From Candidatus Merdivicinus intestinavium (lineage in GTDB: Bacteria > Bacillota > Clostridia > Oscillospirales > Ruminococcaceae): a stretch of DNA of 40,452 nt. The stretch is from NCBI GenBank assembly GCA_018713245.1, contig DVFM01000083.1, positions 1 through 40,452 of the forward strand, written 5' to 3'. The translations under genes were made by a program, and so were the position numbers. Below are positions 14,278 to 23,314 of the stretch, piece by piece (the first letter of the stretch is position 1; each line of letters opens with the position of its first letter). The notes below the pieces were generated by a model that worked only from the letters and a program-made list of their open reading frames with translations, was not told the origin of the DNA and made no database searches.

Positions 14278-16611
14278 TTATTGCCGGGGCGTCCTTCCAA
14301 ACCACTGCCGCAGCCTGCTGCCGGGCCGCGCATTGGCTGCCGCCAGCAGCAGGCGGAACAGGCCGCCGCGGATGCCGGAAAGCTGCTGCATAAACCGGAG
14401 GGGGCTGTCCACTGTGCTGGCCATGGCCATGCGGAAATCGGAGCCGTCCGGGTCCTCTTTCCCACGGAAGCCCAGCCGGAGCGTTTTTTCCATCCCCCAA
14501 TAGAGGAGCCGCATCAGGAGGGAGCCGTCCTTCATTTCCAGGACGGTGCTGTCCATGGTGTACTGCCCTTGTTCCGGGGGCACAGGCCGGTGTTCCCGGC
14601 CCAGCATGGCTTCCCAGTCCTCCTTCGGCGGGAATCCGGCGGGGCGTTCGTACCAGCTCCCCGCCTGCCAGAAGGGCGCCGGGACCGGCTCCCCCGGCAG
14701 ACAAACCGGAGCGGAAAGGCCGCCCACCGAGACGCGGTATTCCCCGCCGGGGACCTTCCATTCCCCATCCCAGAGGGCAAAACTGCGGGCATCCAGCGGG
14801 AAAAAGACCCGTTTTTCCTCGCCGGGCTGCAAAAACACCTTCCGGAAGCCCTTCAATTCCCGCACCGGGCGGTGGAGCCCCCCTTCCGGCGGGGAAATGT
14901 AAAGCTGGGCCACCTCGGCCCCGGCGCGCTCCCCGATGTTGGCAACCGTCACCGAAACCCCGTCCGCCGCCGCTTCCAGGCGGGAATAGGAAAAGCGGGT
15001 GTAGGAAAGCCCGTAGCCGAAGGGCCACCGCACCGGCACGCCGGCTTTGTCGTAATACCGGTAGCCCACATAGAGCCCTTCCCGGTACTCCGCGTCCTTT
15101 TGCCCCCAGCAGCCGGCGCTGGGACAGTCCTCATAGCGGATGGGCCAACTTTCGGCCAGCCTGCCGCCGGGGTTTATGCGGCCGTACAGCAGGCCGGCAG
15201 CCGCTTCCCCGCCCGCCTGGCCGGGGAGCCCCATGTACAGGATAGCTCCCACGCGGTCCGCCCAGGAGGTTTCCACCGGGCTGCCGCAGAGCAGCACCAC
15301 CACCGTCCTGGGATTGGCGGAGGCCACTGCTTCAATAAGCCGGCAATGCCCCTCCGGCATCCGCATGTCCGCCCGGTCGAACCCCTCCGACTCGCAGCAG
15401 TCCGGCAGCCCGGCGAAAACCACCGCCGTTTCCGCCCGGCCTGCCAGCTGCACCGCCTCCCGGAGCAGCTCCTCGCTGGTTTCCCCCCGGGGCGTGCAGC
15501 CCTCGGCGAAGGGGAGCTCCCCCATCACGTCCAGGGGAGAAACCAGCTGGGTGGGGCTGATGCGGCTGGAGCCTGCCCCCTGATGGCGCATTTCCCGGGC
15601 CATGCTGCCGATGAGGACGGCCTTTTCCCCGGGGGCAAGGGGGAGGATGCCCTCGTTTTTGAGCAGCACCGCCCCTTCCGCGGCAGCCCGGGCGGCCAGG
15701 GCGTGATGCCCCTCCCAGTCCGCCTTCCGCGGAGCGGCCAGCGCCTTCTGCGCGCGGAAAGCGAGCCGCAGCACCCGCGCCGCGCTTTCCTCCACCGCCG
15801 ATTCCGGCAGTTCCCCCCGCAGCACCGCCTTCCGGGCCTCCCGCTCCTGATAGGCGCTGCCGCCGGGCATGACCAGGTCGCAGCCCGCCCGGAAAGCCGC
15901 CGTGCGGTCGTTCAAAGCCCCCCAGTCGGTGACGACCAGCCCTTCAAAGCCCCACTCCTCCCGGAGGATGCCGGTGAGAAGGCGACGGCTGTCGCTGCAA
16001 TGCTCCCCGTTTATAAGGTTGTAGGCGCACATAACGGTAGCGGGCTTCCCCTCCCGGACGGCGATTTCAAAGGCGGGAAGGTAAAGCTCCCGCAGGGTCC
16101 GCTCGTCCAGGACGCTGTCGGAATTGAAGCGCTTGTACTCCTGATTGTTGCAGGCGAAGTGCTTCAGGCTGGTCCCCACCCCGTTTTTCTGGGCGGCGGC
16201 AATAAAGGAAGCGGCCAGCTTTCCGGAGAGGAAGGGGTCCTCGCTCAGGTACTCGAAATTCCGGCCGCAGAGGGGATTGCGCTTGATATTAACGCCCGGG
16301 CCCAGCACCACGCCGACGCCGAATTCCTCCGCTTCCTCCGCCACGGCTTCCCCCACCCGGGCCGCCAGCTCCGGGTCCCAGCTCCCGGCCAGCGTCACGG
16401 CGGTGGGGAAGCAGGTGGCCGGCCGGGAAGGGCCGACCCCCAGCATGTCGTTTTTCCGCTCCTGCTTGCGCAGGCCGTGGGGCCCGTCGCTAAGGAATAC
16501 CTCCGGCACGCCGTACTTTTTCATCCCCTTGGTCCGCCAGAAGCTCCGCCCCGACGTCAGGGCAATTTTTTCCCGCAGGGTCATCTGTTTCAAAATTTCC
16601 TCGATTTTCAT
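14278..16611 (-). CDS. GH3 beta-glucosidase-type glycoside hydrolase
   Basis: A 777-aa family 3 glycoside hydrolase acting on beta-linked gluco- or xylo-oligosaccharides. The order is an N-terminal TIM-barrel (SDGPHGLR, KHFACNNQE, then VVTDWGA with nucleophile Asp229), a C-terminal alpha/beta sandwich (about 310-530) and a fibronectin-III-like domain (about 560-640). A further ~140-residue tail lies beyond the Fn3 domain; it has no motif I recognise. No signal peptide is present, so it is intracellular. The ATG at 16611 is preceded by AAGGAG. The precise sugar specificity is not determinable. Promoter: a possible extended -10 TGATACAAT at 16680-16672 on the minus strand. Confidence 0.92.
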   Translation of the reverse strand: MKIEEILKQMTLREKIALTSGRSFWRTKGMKKYGVPEVFLSDGPHGLRKQERKNDMLGVGPSRPATCFPTAVTLAGSWDPELAARVGEAVAEEAEEFGVGVVLGPGVNIKRNPLCGRNFEYLSEDPFLSGKLAASFIAAAQKNGVGTSLKHFACNNQEYKRFNSDSVLDERTLRELYLPAFEIAVREGKPATVMCAYNLINGEHCSDSRRLLTGILREEWGFEGLVVTDWGALNDRTAAFRAGCDLVMPGGSAYQEREARKAVLRGELPESAVEESAARVLRLAFRAQKALAAPRKADWEGHHALAARAAAEGAVLLKNEGILPLAPGEKAVLIGSMAREMRHQGAGSSRISPTQLVSPLDVMGELPFAEGCTPRGETSEELLREAVQLAGRAETAVVFAGLPDCCESEGFDRADMRMPEGHCRLIEAVASANPRTVVVLLCGSPVETSWADRVGAILYMGLPGQAGGEAAAGLLYGRINPGGRLAESWPIRYEDCPSAGCWGQKDAEYREGLYVGYRYYDKAGVPVRWPFGYGLSYTRFSYSRLEAAADGVSVTVANIGERAGAEVAQLYISPPEGGLHRPVRELKGFRKVFLQPGEEKRVFFPLDARSFALWDGEWKVPGGEYRVSVGGLSAPVCLPGEPVPAPFWQAGSWYERPAGFPPKEDWEAMLGREHRPVPPEQGQYTMDSTVLEMKDGSLLMRLLYWGMEKTLRLGFRGKEDPDGSDFRMAMASTVDSPLRFMQQLSGIRGGLFRLLLAAANARPGSRLRQWFGRTPRQ

Positions 16612-16801
16612 CTGCCGCTCCTTCTTCCGTTCCGAAAAATCCCGCCGCCGGAACGGGATCCTGTTCCTTTTATTGTATCACATCCCGGCAAAAAATTCCC
16701 GGATAATCTGTAAATTCCCCGAAAAAAGGAACCGGGATCATTTTCTGCACAGATTTCGGCGCCATTTGCATGCCTTTTTGCACATTTTTCGCCGCAGAGG
16801 G

Positions 16802-16830
16802 TTGCAAAATTCCATAAAATGCTTTATCCT
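16802..16830 (+). promoter_or_regulatory. Possible promoter of the isomerase gene
   Basis: TTGCAA (16802-16807) and TATCCT (16825-16830) with a 17-bp spacer; each matches four of six consensus bases. The 260-bp region between the divergent GH3 and isomerase genes also contains repeated tttgca words (around 16763 and 16776) that could be regulator sites. No known operator was recognised. Confidence 0.45.
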
Positions 16831-16871
16831 AAAAGGGACAGCTTCGCGCTTTCGCGGGAAAGGAGCAGCAT

Positions 16872-17636
16872 ATGAAATTTTCAGTCTGTATCGATATCAT
16901 GTGGCCCCAGGAGGAATTTCTGGAGGGCATGGAAACCGTCCGGGCGACGGGTTTGTCCGCCTATGAATTCTGGAACTGGCAGGGCAAGGACCTGGACGCC
17001 ATCTTCCGCCGCCAGCAGGAGCTTGGCCTGACGCCGGCCGCTTTCTGCACAAAAGAATGGAACCTTGTGGACCCGGAACAGCGGGGGATTTTTCTGGAGG
17101 GCTTAAAGGAAAGCCTCGCCGCAGCCGGACGCCTGGGCTGCAAAACCCTCATCAGCCAGGTGGGAAGCGCCATGCCCGGCGTTTCCAGGGAGCGCCAGAC
17201 GGAGAGCATCATTCAGGGGCTGAAAGCCGCAGCCCCGCTCCTGGAGGATGCCGGCGTCCGGCTGGCCTTCGAGCCTCTCAACGCCATCGACCACGGCGGC
17301 TATTTCCTGGAGCGGAGCGGGGACGCGCTGGAGATTGCCGAAGCGGTGGACAGCCCGTGGGTCACGATTTTGTTCGACTTTTACCATCAGCAGATCACCG
17401 AAGGGGACCTCATCCGCCGCAGCCTTTCCATGCTGGGGCGCATCGGCCACGTCCACTGCGCCGGGAATCCCGGCCGCCACGAGCTTGACATTGGGGAAAT
17501 CCGATACGACGCCGTGTTCCGGGCGCTGCGGGACAACGGCTACAGCGGCTTCCTGGGCCTGGAGTACAGCCCCACCCGGGACCGCCTGACGGAGCTGCGG
17601 AAGCTGGCACAGATGGAAGCGGATTTTGCAAAGTGA
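16872..17636 (+). CDS. Hydroxypyruvate isomerase-like TIM-barrel sugar isomerase
   Basis: A 254-aa protein of the xylose-isomerase-like TIM-barrel (AP endonuclease family 2) superfamily. It fits the hydroxypyruvate isomerase family best: FEPLN (metal-binding Glu), LFDFYHQQ, HVHCAGNPGRHELD with a following GEIRYDAVF, and GLEYSP near the end. Length matches Hyi (about 258 aa). The family interconverts hydroxypyruvate and tartronate semialdehyde or related keto-sugars, and related members act on other sugar derivatives, so the substrate is open. The ATG at 16872 follows AAAGGAG. It diverges from the GH3 gene, which may indicate joint use in sugar breakdown. Confidence 0.8.
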   Translation: MKFSVCIDIMWPQEEFLEGMETVRATGLSAYEFWNWQGKDLDAIFRRQQELGLTPAAFCTKEWNLVDPEQRGIFLEGLKESLAAAGRLGCKTLISQVGSAMPGVSRERQTESIIQGLKAAAPLLEDAGVRLAFEPLNAIDHGGYFLERSGDALEIAEAVDSPWVTILFDFYHQQITEGDLIRRSLSMLGRIGHVHCAGNPGRHELDIGEIRYDAVFRALRDNGYSGFLGLEYSPTRDRLTELRKLAQMEADFAK

Positions 17637-17688
17637 TTTTCCCCATTCCCGGCATGCATCGAGCCGGGCGCACAGGGAGGGATTTTTA

Positions 17689-18081
17689 GTGGGAGCCCTT
17701 GTTGCATACGGCGCGGCGCTGGCCGTCGGGATTGCCGCCGGTCTGGTGCTGACCGTTGTCGGCCTGTTTTTCGGGCACATCATTCTTTTTGACAGCATCT
17801 TTCTTGCCGTTATCACGGGCATTGTCTGCAGCCAGGTTTGGGGAATCCACACGGCAATATGCCTTCTGATTTCCGCGGCGCTCTTTGCGTTTCTTTTCTG
17901 GCTGCAAAAGACCCGGGCGGGATTCTGGATAATCGGACTGCTGCTTTCCGCCTTCTGGGCCTTTGTATTCGGCTTTCTCGCTTATGCCTTCTCAGGGGAG
18001 GACATGGTGTGGTTTTATGTGGTCATGGGGCTGGGGTTCGTGCTGATGGTGTGGCTCCATCTCTGGGCCCGGGACAAGTGA
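17689..18081 (+). CDS. Small integral membrane protein
   Basis: A 130-aa protein of unknown function with four hydrophobic segments at roughly 4-27, 29-49, 52-69 and 76-97, plus a fifth at 104-125. The GTG at 17689 is the likely start, with AGGGAGGG ideally placed upstream. The gene sits 52 bp after the isomerase gene and may share its transcript. I do not recognise the family. No charged residues inside the membrane segments suggest a channel or enzyme. Confidence 0.65.
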   Translation: MGALVAYGAALAVGIAAGLVLTVVGLFFGHIILFDSIFLAVITGIVCSQVWGIHTAICLLISAALFAFLFWLQKTRAGFWIIGLLLSAFWAFVFGFLAYAFSGEDMVWFYVVMGLGFVLMVWLHLWARDK

Positions 18082-18101
18082 AGGCCGCTGCTTCAAAGGA
18101 A

Positions 18102-18124
18102 AAACCCGCCCAGTGGGCGGGTTT
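18102..18124. terminator. Bidirectional terminator between membrane-protein and Nudix genes
   Basis: Perfect 9-bp stem aaacccgcc (18102-18110) / ggcgggttt (18116-18124) with loop cagtg. On the minus strand the hairpin is followed by a T-run (from 18098-18102), so it ends the Nudix transcript efficiently. On the plus strand the T-run is short (tttctc). Confidence 0.85.
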
Positions 18125-18131
18125 CTCAATT

Positions 18132-18638
18132 TCAGACAGCATCGCAGAGGGCGCGGATTTTCTCCAGCACTTCCCTGTATGCCGGGCCTTTATCGCGGCA
18201 GGCTTCCGCCAGTTCGGCGAAGGGGACCAGCCGCACGCCGTCCACCTCTCCCGCCTGCAGAACGCAGTCCTCCGCCCGGAAATCCATCCGGGCATACCAG
18301 ATATCCAGGATGCACCGGCCTGCTTCCTCCACAATCTGCCGGGCGGCAAAGCAAAGCCTGTCCGGCGGTATCCGAAGGCCCAGCTCCTCCCGCACTTCCC
18401 GGAAAGCGGCGTCCCGGCTGGTTTCCCCCGCCATGACGCCCCCGCCGGTGACGTCCCATTTGCCGGGCGAAAACTGCTTTGCCATAGAGCGCTGCTGAAG
18501 AAGCCAGCCGCCCGCCTCGCTGCACAGCAGGACATGGACATGCAGATAGTATTCGTCCGCCGCCCGGGGGGCAGATTTGGGAATCCGGCGGCCGAGGCTG
18601 CTTCCGTCGCGGCGGTAGAGGTCAATCCATTCCTCCAT
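18132..18638 (-). CDS. Nudix hydrolase
   Basis: A 168-aa Nudix protein. The Nudix box is complete at about residues 66-88: G66, then E72 in GGGVMAGE, then REVREELGL with the metal-binding glutamates. The N-terminus (EEWIDLYRRDGSSLG) resembles the isopentenyl-diphosphate-isomerase-like Nudix subgroup often annotated as NUDIX domain proteins acting on unknown nucleoside or prenyl diphosphates. The ATG at 18638 begins one base after the stop of the Rrf2 gene; AGGAGGAGC lies within that gene's 3' end. It is the last gene of the dgt-dnaG-rpoD operon and is followed by a terminator. Confidence 0.87.
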   Translation of the reverse strand: MEEWIDLYRRDGSSLGRRIPKSAPRAADEYYLHVHVLLCSEAGGWLLQQRSMAKQFSPGKWDVTGGGVMAGETSRDAAFREVREELGLRIPPDRLCFAARQIVEEAGRCILDIWYARMDFRAEDCVLQAGEVDGVRLVPFAELAEACRDKGPAYREVLEKIRALCDAV

Positions 18639-18639
18639 C

Positions 18640-19080
18640 TCAGGCGTGCTCCTCCTCAGAGCCCGAGGAGCGCGGGCCGCACCCGCCGCAGATGAGCTTG
18701 TCAAAGGTAAACTCCGACAGCTTTTGCCGGACCATGCCGGAGATTTCCCCAAACGCTTCCCGCACCTTGCAGCTGCAATCGCTGTGGGCGCAGCCGTCCT
18801 CCGCCTCCAGACAGCGGCTGAGGCAGTAAATCCCTTCCGTCACCGCCATAATGTCCGCCAGGGAAATTTCCGACGGCGCTTTTGCCGCCTCATAGCCGCC
18901 GGACGCGCCCTTATAGGACCGCACCACCCCGGCTGCCACCAGCTTGCGCAGGATTCTCAGAGAAAACCGCAGGGTAACCCCGGTATTTTCTGAGATTTTT
19001 TTTGCATCGGCCCGTTTGCCGTACTGCAACAGGAACAGCACGATGCGGATTGCGTAATCGGATTCCAGTGTGATATGCAT
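18640..19080 (-). CDS. Rrf2-family transcriptional regulator
   Basis: A 146-aa winged-helix regulator. The N-terminus (MHITLESDYAIRIVLFLLQY) and the DNA-reading helix region (SLRILRKLVAAGVVRSYKGASGGYEAAK) are typical of Rrf2 proteins such as IscR and CymR. It is cysteine-rich: Cys86, Cys90, Cys97, Cys102 and Cys104 occupy the place where IscR-type members bind an iron-sulfur cluster, and a C-terminal CGGC pair (131, 134) adds two more. A redox or Fe-S sensing role is inferred. Its targets are not evident; it is co-transcribed with the Nudix gene. The ribosome-binding site is weak. Confidence 0.85.
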   Translation of the reverse strand: MHITLESDYAIRIVLFLLQYGKRADAKKISENTGVTLRFSLRILRKLVAAGVVRSYKGASGGYEAAKAPSEISLADIMAVTEGIYCLSRCLEAEDGCAHSDCSCKVREAFGEISGMVRQKLSEFTFDKLICGGCGPRSSGSEEEHA

Positions 19081-19114
19081 AATTTTCGAAGCCTTTCTAT
19101 TTTCTGCCCGGGGC

Positions 19115-19987
19115 TCACCGGAAGGTGGCCAGCCAGGAAAGGTAATCGGTATTGGCCACGGTGACGCGGCTGTAGTAGGCGCTTACGGCTGTGTTCTGCT
19201 CAATGCGGTCCAGAGAGCTGCTCAGCTGCTGCACCCTCTGGTTGCTCTGGCGAATGGCGTCGGCCAGCATCTGCTGTCCGGCGCTTAACGTGTCCAGCCG
19301 GTCGATCACATCGTCCAGCTTGCTCAGGACCATATTGGAGCGCAGTTCGCTTTCGTAGAGGTTATAAGCTCCGTCCGGACCAATCAGCGAGAAGCACCGC
19401 CCGGACTCCAGATATTCGCAGATGGTGCAGATGGGCACCAGCCCCCGGTATTTGGGGTAAATGAAGTTCATGTCGTAGTACTGTTTTAAAATGCCGCGGG
19501 TTTCATTGAGCTTCTGGCCGCTCTGCTGGAGGGCGGTCTGGAGAGCCGCGGAGCGGCCCTGCATTTTCTGGTTCTGCTCCCGGCGGCCGGCGTCCTGCTT
19601 CTCCCATTGGGCCTGTTTCGCCTCATATTCCTTGAGATCTTTCTGATAGAGCTTGTCGCGCGTCAGCATGGACGGCAGGAGCCACAAAAGGGTGACTGCG
19701 CCGACCAAAATCAGCGCTCCCATCCCGGCGTTCCCAAAAATCCCGCCGATAAGCGCGCCCAGTCCCGCCGCGATGGCCAAAATAATCAGGCTGACAACGA
19801 TATCCCCGACAAGGCTGCCCTTTTCGGGCTTTTTCGGAGGGGCGGCCTGAGGCAGGAGATTGCCGGATTCCCCTAATTTCCGCTTGATTTTCCCCTGAAG
19901 CTCCTCCAGCTGATAACAGGAAAGCTCCAGGTCACGGATATTCCGCACATATTCTTTGCACTGGGTAAGATTAAGTGTCTGCGCCAT
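19115..19987 (-). CDS. Membrane-anchored coiled-coil protein of unknown function
   Basis: A 290-aa protein I do not recognise. It has a soluble N-terminal helix (about 1-40), a proline-rich linker, two membrane segments (about 59-83 and 88-106) forming a glycine-rich hairpin, a long coiled coil (about 112-165), a cysteine-bearing block ICTICEYLESGRC, and a second coiled coil (about 215-265). The second coil has the pattern LDDVIDRLDTLSAGQQMLAD. Similar proteins with zinc-ribbon partners occur in Clostridia. The ATG at 19987 has AAGGGAG upstream. It lies between the zinc-ribbon gene (42 bp away) and the Rrf2 gene (34 bp), all in one orientation. Confidence 0.7.
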   Translation of the reverse strand: MAQTLNLTQCKEYVRNIRDLELSCYQLEELQGKIKRKLGESGNLLPQAAPPKKPEKGSLVGDIVVSLIILAIAAGLGALIGGIFGNAGMGALILVGAVTLLWLLPSMLTRDKLYQKDLKEYEAKQAQWEKQDAGRREQNQKMQGRSAALQTALQQSGQKLNETRGILKQYYDMNFIYPKYRGLVPICTICEYLESGRCFSLIGPDGAYNLYESELRSNMVLSKLDDVIDRLDTLSAGQQMLADAIRQSNQRVQQLSSSLDRIEQNTAVSAYYSRVTVANTDYLSWLATFR

Positions 19988-20029
19988 AGTATTTCTGCTC
20001 CCTTTCCGTCATTCTTCCACGACCCGCGC

Positions 20030-20398
20030 CTAGATGCCTAAAGCACGGTACTGCTGTGCAATATTCTCCGCTTCTTCCCTTGAAAGAGCGTCTTTCACTA
20101 CGGGAACCGGTGACGACACCAGCTCGTTTACTTCGGCGAGACCGATTTGAAGCAGCTCCCGGGTCAGCTTGACTGCCTGCATCTTGCCGGGAATGTATTC
20201 CTTCATGCAGGGTAGCTCTACCCGGTAGGTCGGTTCCCACAAAGGCGCTTCCGGTTCCATGGAAACGCCCGGCTCATAGGCGACGGCCGCGATTTTCTCC
20301 GCAGGGGCCGCTTCGTTTAACGGGCAGCCGCAGTGGATGCAGAAAGCCGCACGGCTGCTGACTTCTTTTCCGCACTCGGGACACTTGATGAGCGCCAT
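20030..20398 (-). CDS. Zinc-ribbon protein with an L7/L12-like C-terminal domain
   Basis: A 122-aa two-part protein. Residues 1-30 are a zinc ribbon with Cys6, Cys9, Cys20 and Cys23. After a linker, residues 72-121 align by eye with the C-terminal domain of ribosomal protein L7/L12, the part that contacts translation factors: GKMQAVKLTRELLQIGLAEV then NELVSSPVPVVKDALSREEA, matching the K-V-I-K-x-V-R / GLGLKEAKDLVE / VSKDDAE pattern. It starts 13 bp after rpoD. The function is unknown. L7/L12-CTD-like domains fused to zinc ribbons are known in Firmicutes, but the role here is inference. The ribosome-binding site is weak, suggesting coupling to rpoD. Confidence 0.72.
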   Translation of the reverse strand: MALIKCPECGKEVSSRAAFCIHCGCPLNEAAPAEKIAAVAYEPGVSMEPEAPLWEPTYRVELPCMKEYIPGKMQAVKLTRELLQIGLAEVNELVSSPVPVVKDALSREEAENIAQQYRALGI

Positions 20399-20411
20399 AC
20401 CGTCCGCCCTC

Positions 20412-21500
<1,089 letters not shown>

Positions 21501-21545
21501 AGCAATTCTCCTTTACCTGTTATCCAGCGCCTTTCGGCGTTTTTT

Positions 21546-23297
21546 CTATCGTTTTTTCTGCTGAAGCTCCCGCACCGCGGCAAGAAGCTGATCCTGGGTT
21601 AAATCCCCGGCTTTTTTGCTGAGATTCCGGAGCCGCGCGTCCTCCAGCGTCCGGATATAATCTTCCAGCACCTCTTCGGTCATGGGCATCTCCCGGTTGA
21701 CGATTGCGGAAAACCGCCCCATTTCCTCCGGCGTCAGCTCCCCGGCAAAATCCGAGAGGGCTGCGCCGCTGTTCTGCTGGAGCTTTTCCACCAGCGCATG
21801 AAACAGCCTGCGGTTGAAATCGGTGACGAAGCGGTCCTCCCCCGTTTTGGCGAGGATTTTGGGGAGGTAGTCCGGGTTTTTGAACAAAAATCCGATGATC
21901 CCCTCCTCCGCCAGGGAGGCGCTCAGGTTGGCGGCCCGCTGGGGATTGACCCGGTCGCCGTACAGTTCCCGGGAGGAGGCGATGTTCTCCCACTCCTTTT
22001 TTTTCTCCCGGCGGTAATTTTTTTTGACCTCCCACTCCAGATTGGAGAGGACCGTCTCCCGCAGAATCCCGGTCTGGCTCGCCAGCTCGCCCGCGTAGAC
22101 CTCCCGCTCCACCGGATTTTTGAGGGTGGCCAGGTACTTCAGGGCCTCGGTGAGGTAGCCGCTGCGGCCCTCCGGCGTCTCCAGATCGTAGCGGGAACGG
22201 ATGTCCCCCAGCCGGTAGGCGGTGACATTCCCCGCCCCGTCCAGCAGGAGCTTGAACCGCTGGGCGCCGAATTTCTTGATATATTCGTCCGGGTCCTTGG
22301 CCCCCTTCATCTGGAGAATCCGGGCGGAAACGCCCGCTTCCTCCAAAAGCCCCACCGCCCGGTCGGTGGCCTTGCGGCCCGGTCCGTCGGAATCGTAGGC
22401 GATGATGACTTCCTTGGCATAGCCGGCGATGAGCCGCGCCTGCTCCGGGGTCAGGGCGGTCCCCAGGGTAGCCACCACATTTTCAAAGCCCGCCTGGTTG
22501 ACGGCGATGACGTCCATATACCCCTCCGCCAGAATCAGCCGGCCGCCGGCGTGGTTCTTGGCAAAGTTCAGCGAAAAGAGGTTGCGGCTTTTTTTGAACA
22601 CCAATGTGTCGTTGGTGTTCAGATATTTGGGCTTGCTGCCGTCCAGCACCCGGCCGCCGAAGCCGATGACGTTTTTCCGCAGGTCGATGATGGGGAACAT
22701 CACCCGGTTGCGGAAGGCGTCGTAATAGCTCCCGGAGCGGCCCTTGTTCACCACCCCGGCTTCGGCCATCTGCTCGTAGGTGAAGCCCTTGCCTTTCAGG
22801 TAGTCCCGCAGGGTGTTCCACCCCTCCGGCGCATAGCCCAGGCCGTACTTGACCAGGGTTTTGGGGGCAAGCTGACGCCCGGCAAAATAGGCGCGCCCCG
22901 GTTCGCCGGCGGGGGATTTGAGCAGGTCGTGGTAAAACCGGGCGGACAGCCGGTTGATTTCCAGAATGATGGCCTTCATGCGGGAAGCGCGGTCCTCCGC
23001 CTCGCCCTCCGGGACCGTGAGCCCCACCCGCTGCGCCAGGAATTTCACCGCCTCCACATAGTCCAGGTTTTCGATGCGCATAATGAAGGAAATCATATCG
23101 CCCCCCGCCCCGCAGCCAAAGCAGAAAAAGGACTGGGTGTCGGGGTAAACCACGAAAGACGGCGTTTTTTCCGAATGGAAGGGGCACAGCCCCGTCAGAT
23201 TGCGCCCCTGGCGCTTGAGCTTGACATAGGAGGAGACGATATTCTCCGCGTCGCAGCTCATCCGCAGGTTTTCAATAAAGCTCCTCGGGATGGCCAA
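21546..23297 (-). CDS. dnaG: DNA primase
   Basis: Synthesises RNA primers at the replication fork. The 583-aa product has the N-terminal CHC2 zinc site (Cys38, His41, Cys59, Cys62), the RNA-polymerase core with LILAEGYMDVI of the TOPRIM domain and its DSDGPG acidic motif, and a helicase-binding C-terminal region. The start is the TTG at 23297, giving the usual AIPRSFIE opening, with AAGGAGG seven bases upstream. An in-frame ATG at 23318 overlaps that site and the dgt stop, so it is less likely. It follows dgt directly and precedes rpoD. Confidence 0.96.
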   Translation of the reverse strand: MAIPRSFIENLRMSCDAENIVSSYVKLKRQGRNLTGLCPFHSEKTPSFVVYPDTQSFFCFGCGAGGDMISFIMRIENLDYVEAVKFLAQRVGLTVPEGEAEDRASRMKAIILEINRLSARFYHDLLKSPAGEPGRAYFAGRQLAPKTLVKYGLGYAPEGWNTLRDYLKGKGFTYEQMAEAGVVNKGRSGSYYDAFRNRVMFPIIDLRKNVIGFGGRVLDGSKPKYLNTNDTLVFKKSRNLFSLNFAKNHAGGRLILAEGYMDVIAVNQAGFENVVATLGTALTPEQARLIAGYAKEVIIAYDSDGPGRKATDRAVGLLEEAGVSARILQMKGAKDPDEYIKKFGAQRFKLLLDGAGNVTAYRLGDIRSRYDLETPEGRSGYLTEALKYLATLKNPVEREVYAGELASQTGILRETVLSNLEWEVKKNYRREKKKEWENIASSRELYGDRVNPQRAANLSASLAEEGIIGFLFKNPDYLPKILAKTGEDRFVTDFNRRLFHALVEKLQQNSGAALSDFAGELTPEEMGRFSAIVNREMPMTEEVLEDYIRTLEDARLRNLSKKAGDLTQDQLLAAVRELQQKKR

Positions 23298-23314
23298 GCC
23301 GTCCCCCTCCTTTC

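Noticed and set aside
14281..16713. An 810-codon open frame opposite the GH3 gene
   Set aside because: It is the antisense shadow of a clear GH3 hydrolase in GC-rich DNA; its composition is proline/arginine-rich, with no recognised domain and no ribosome-binding site.
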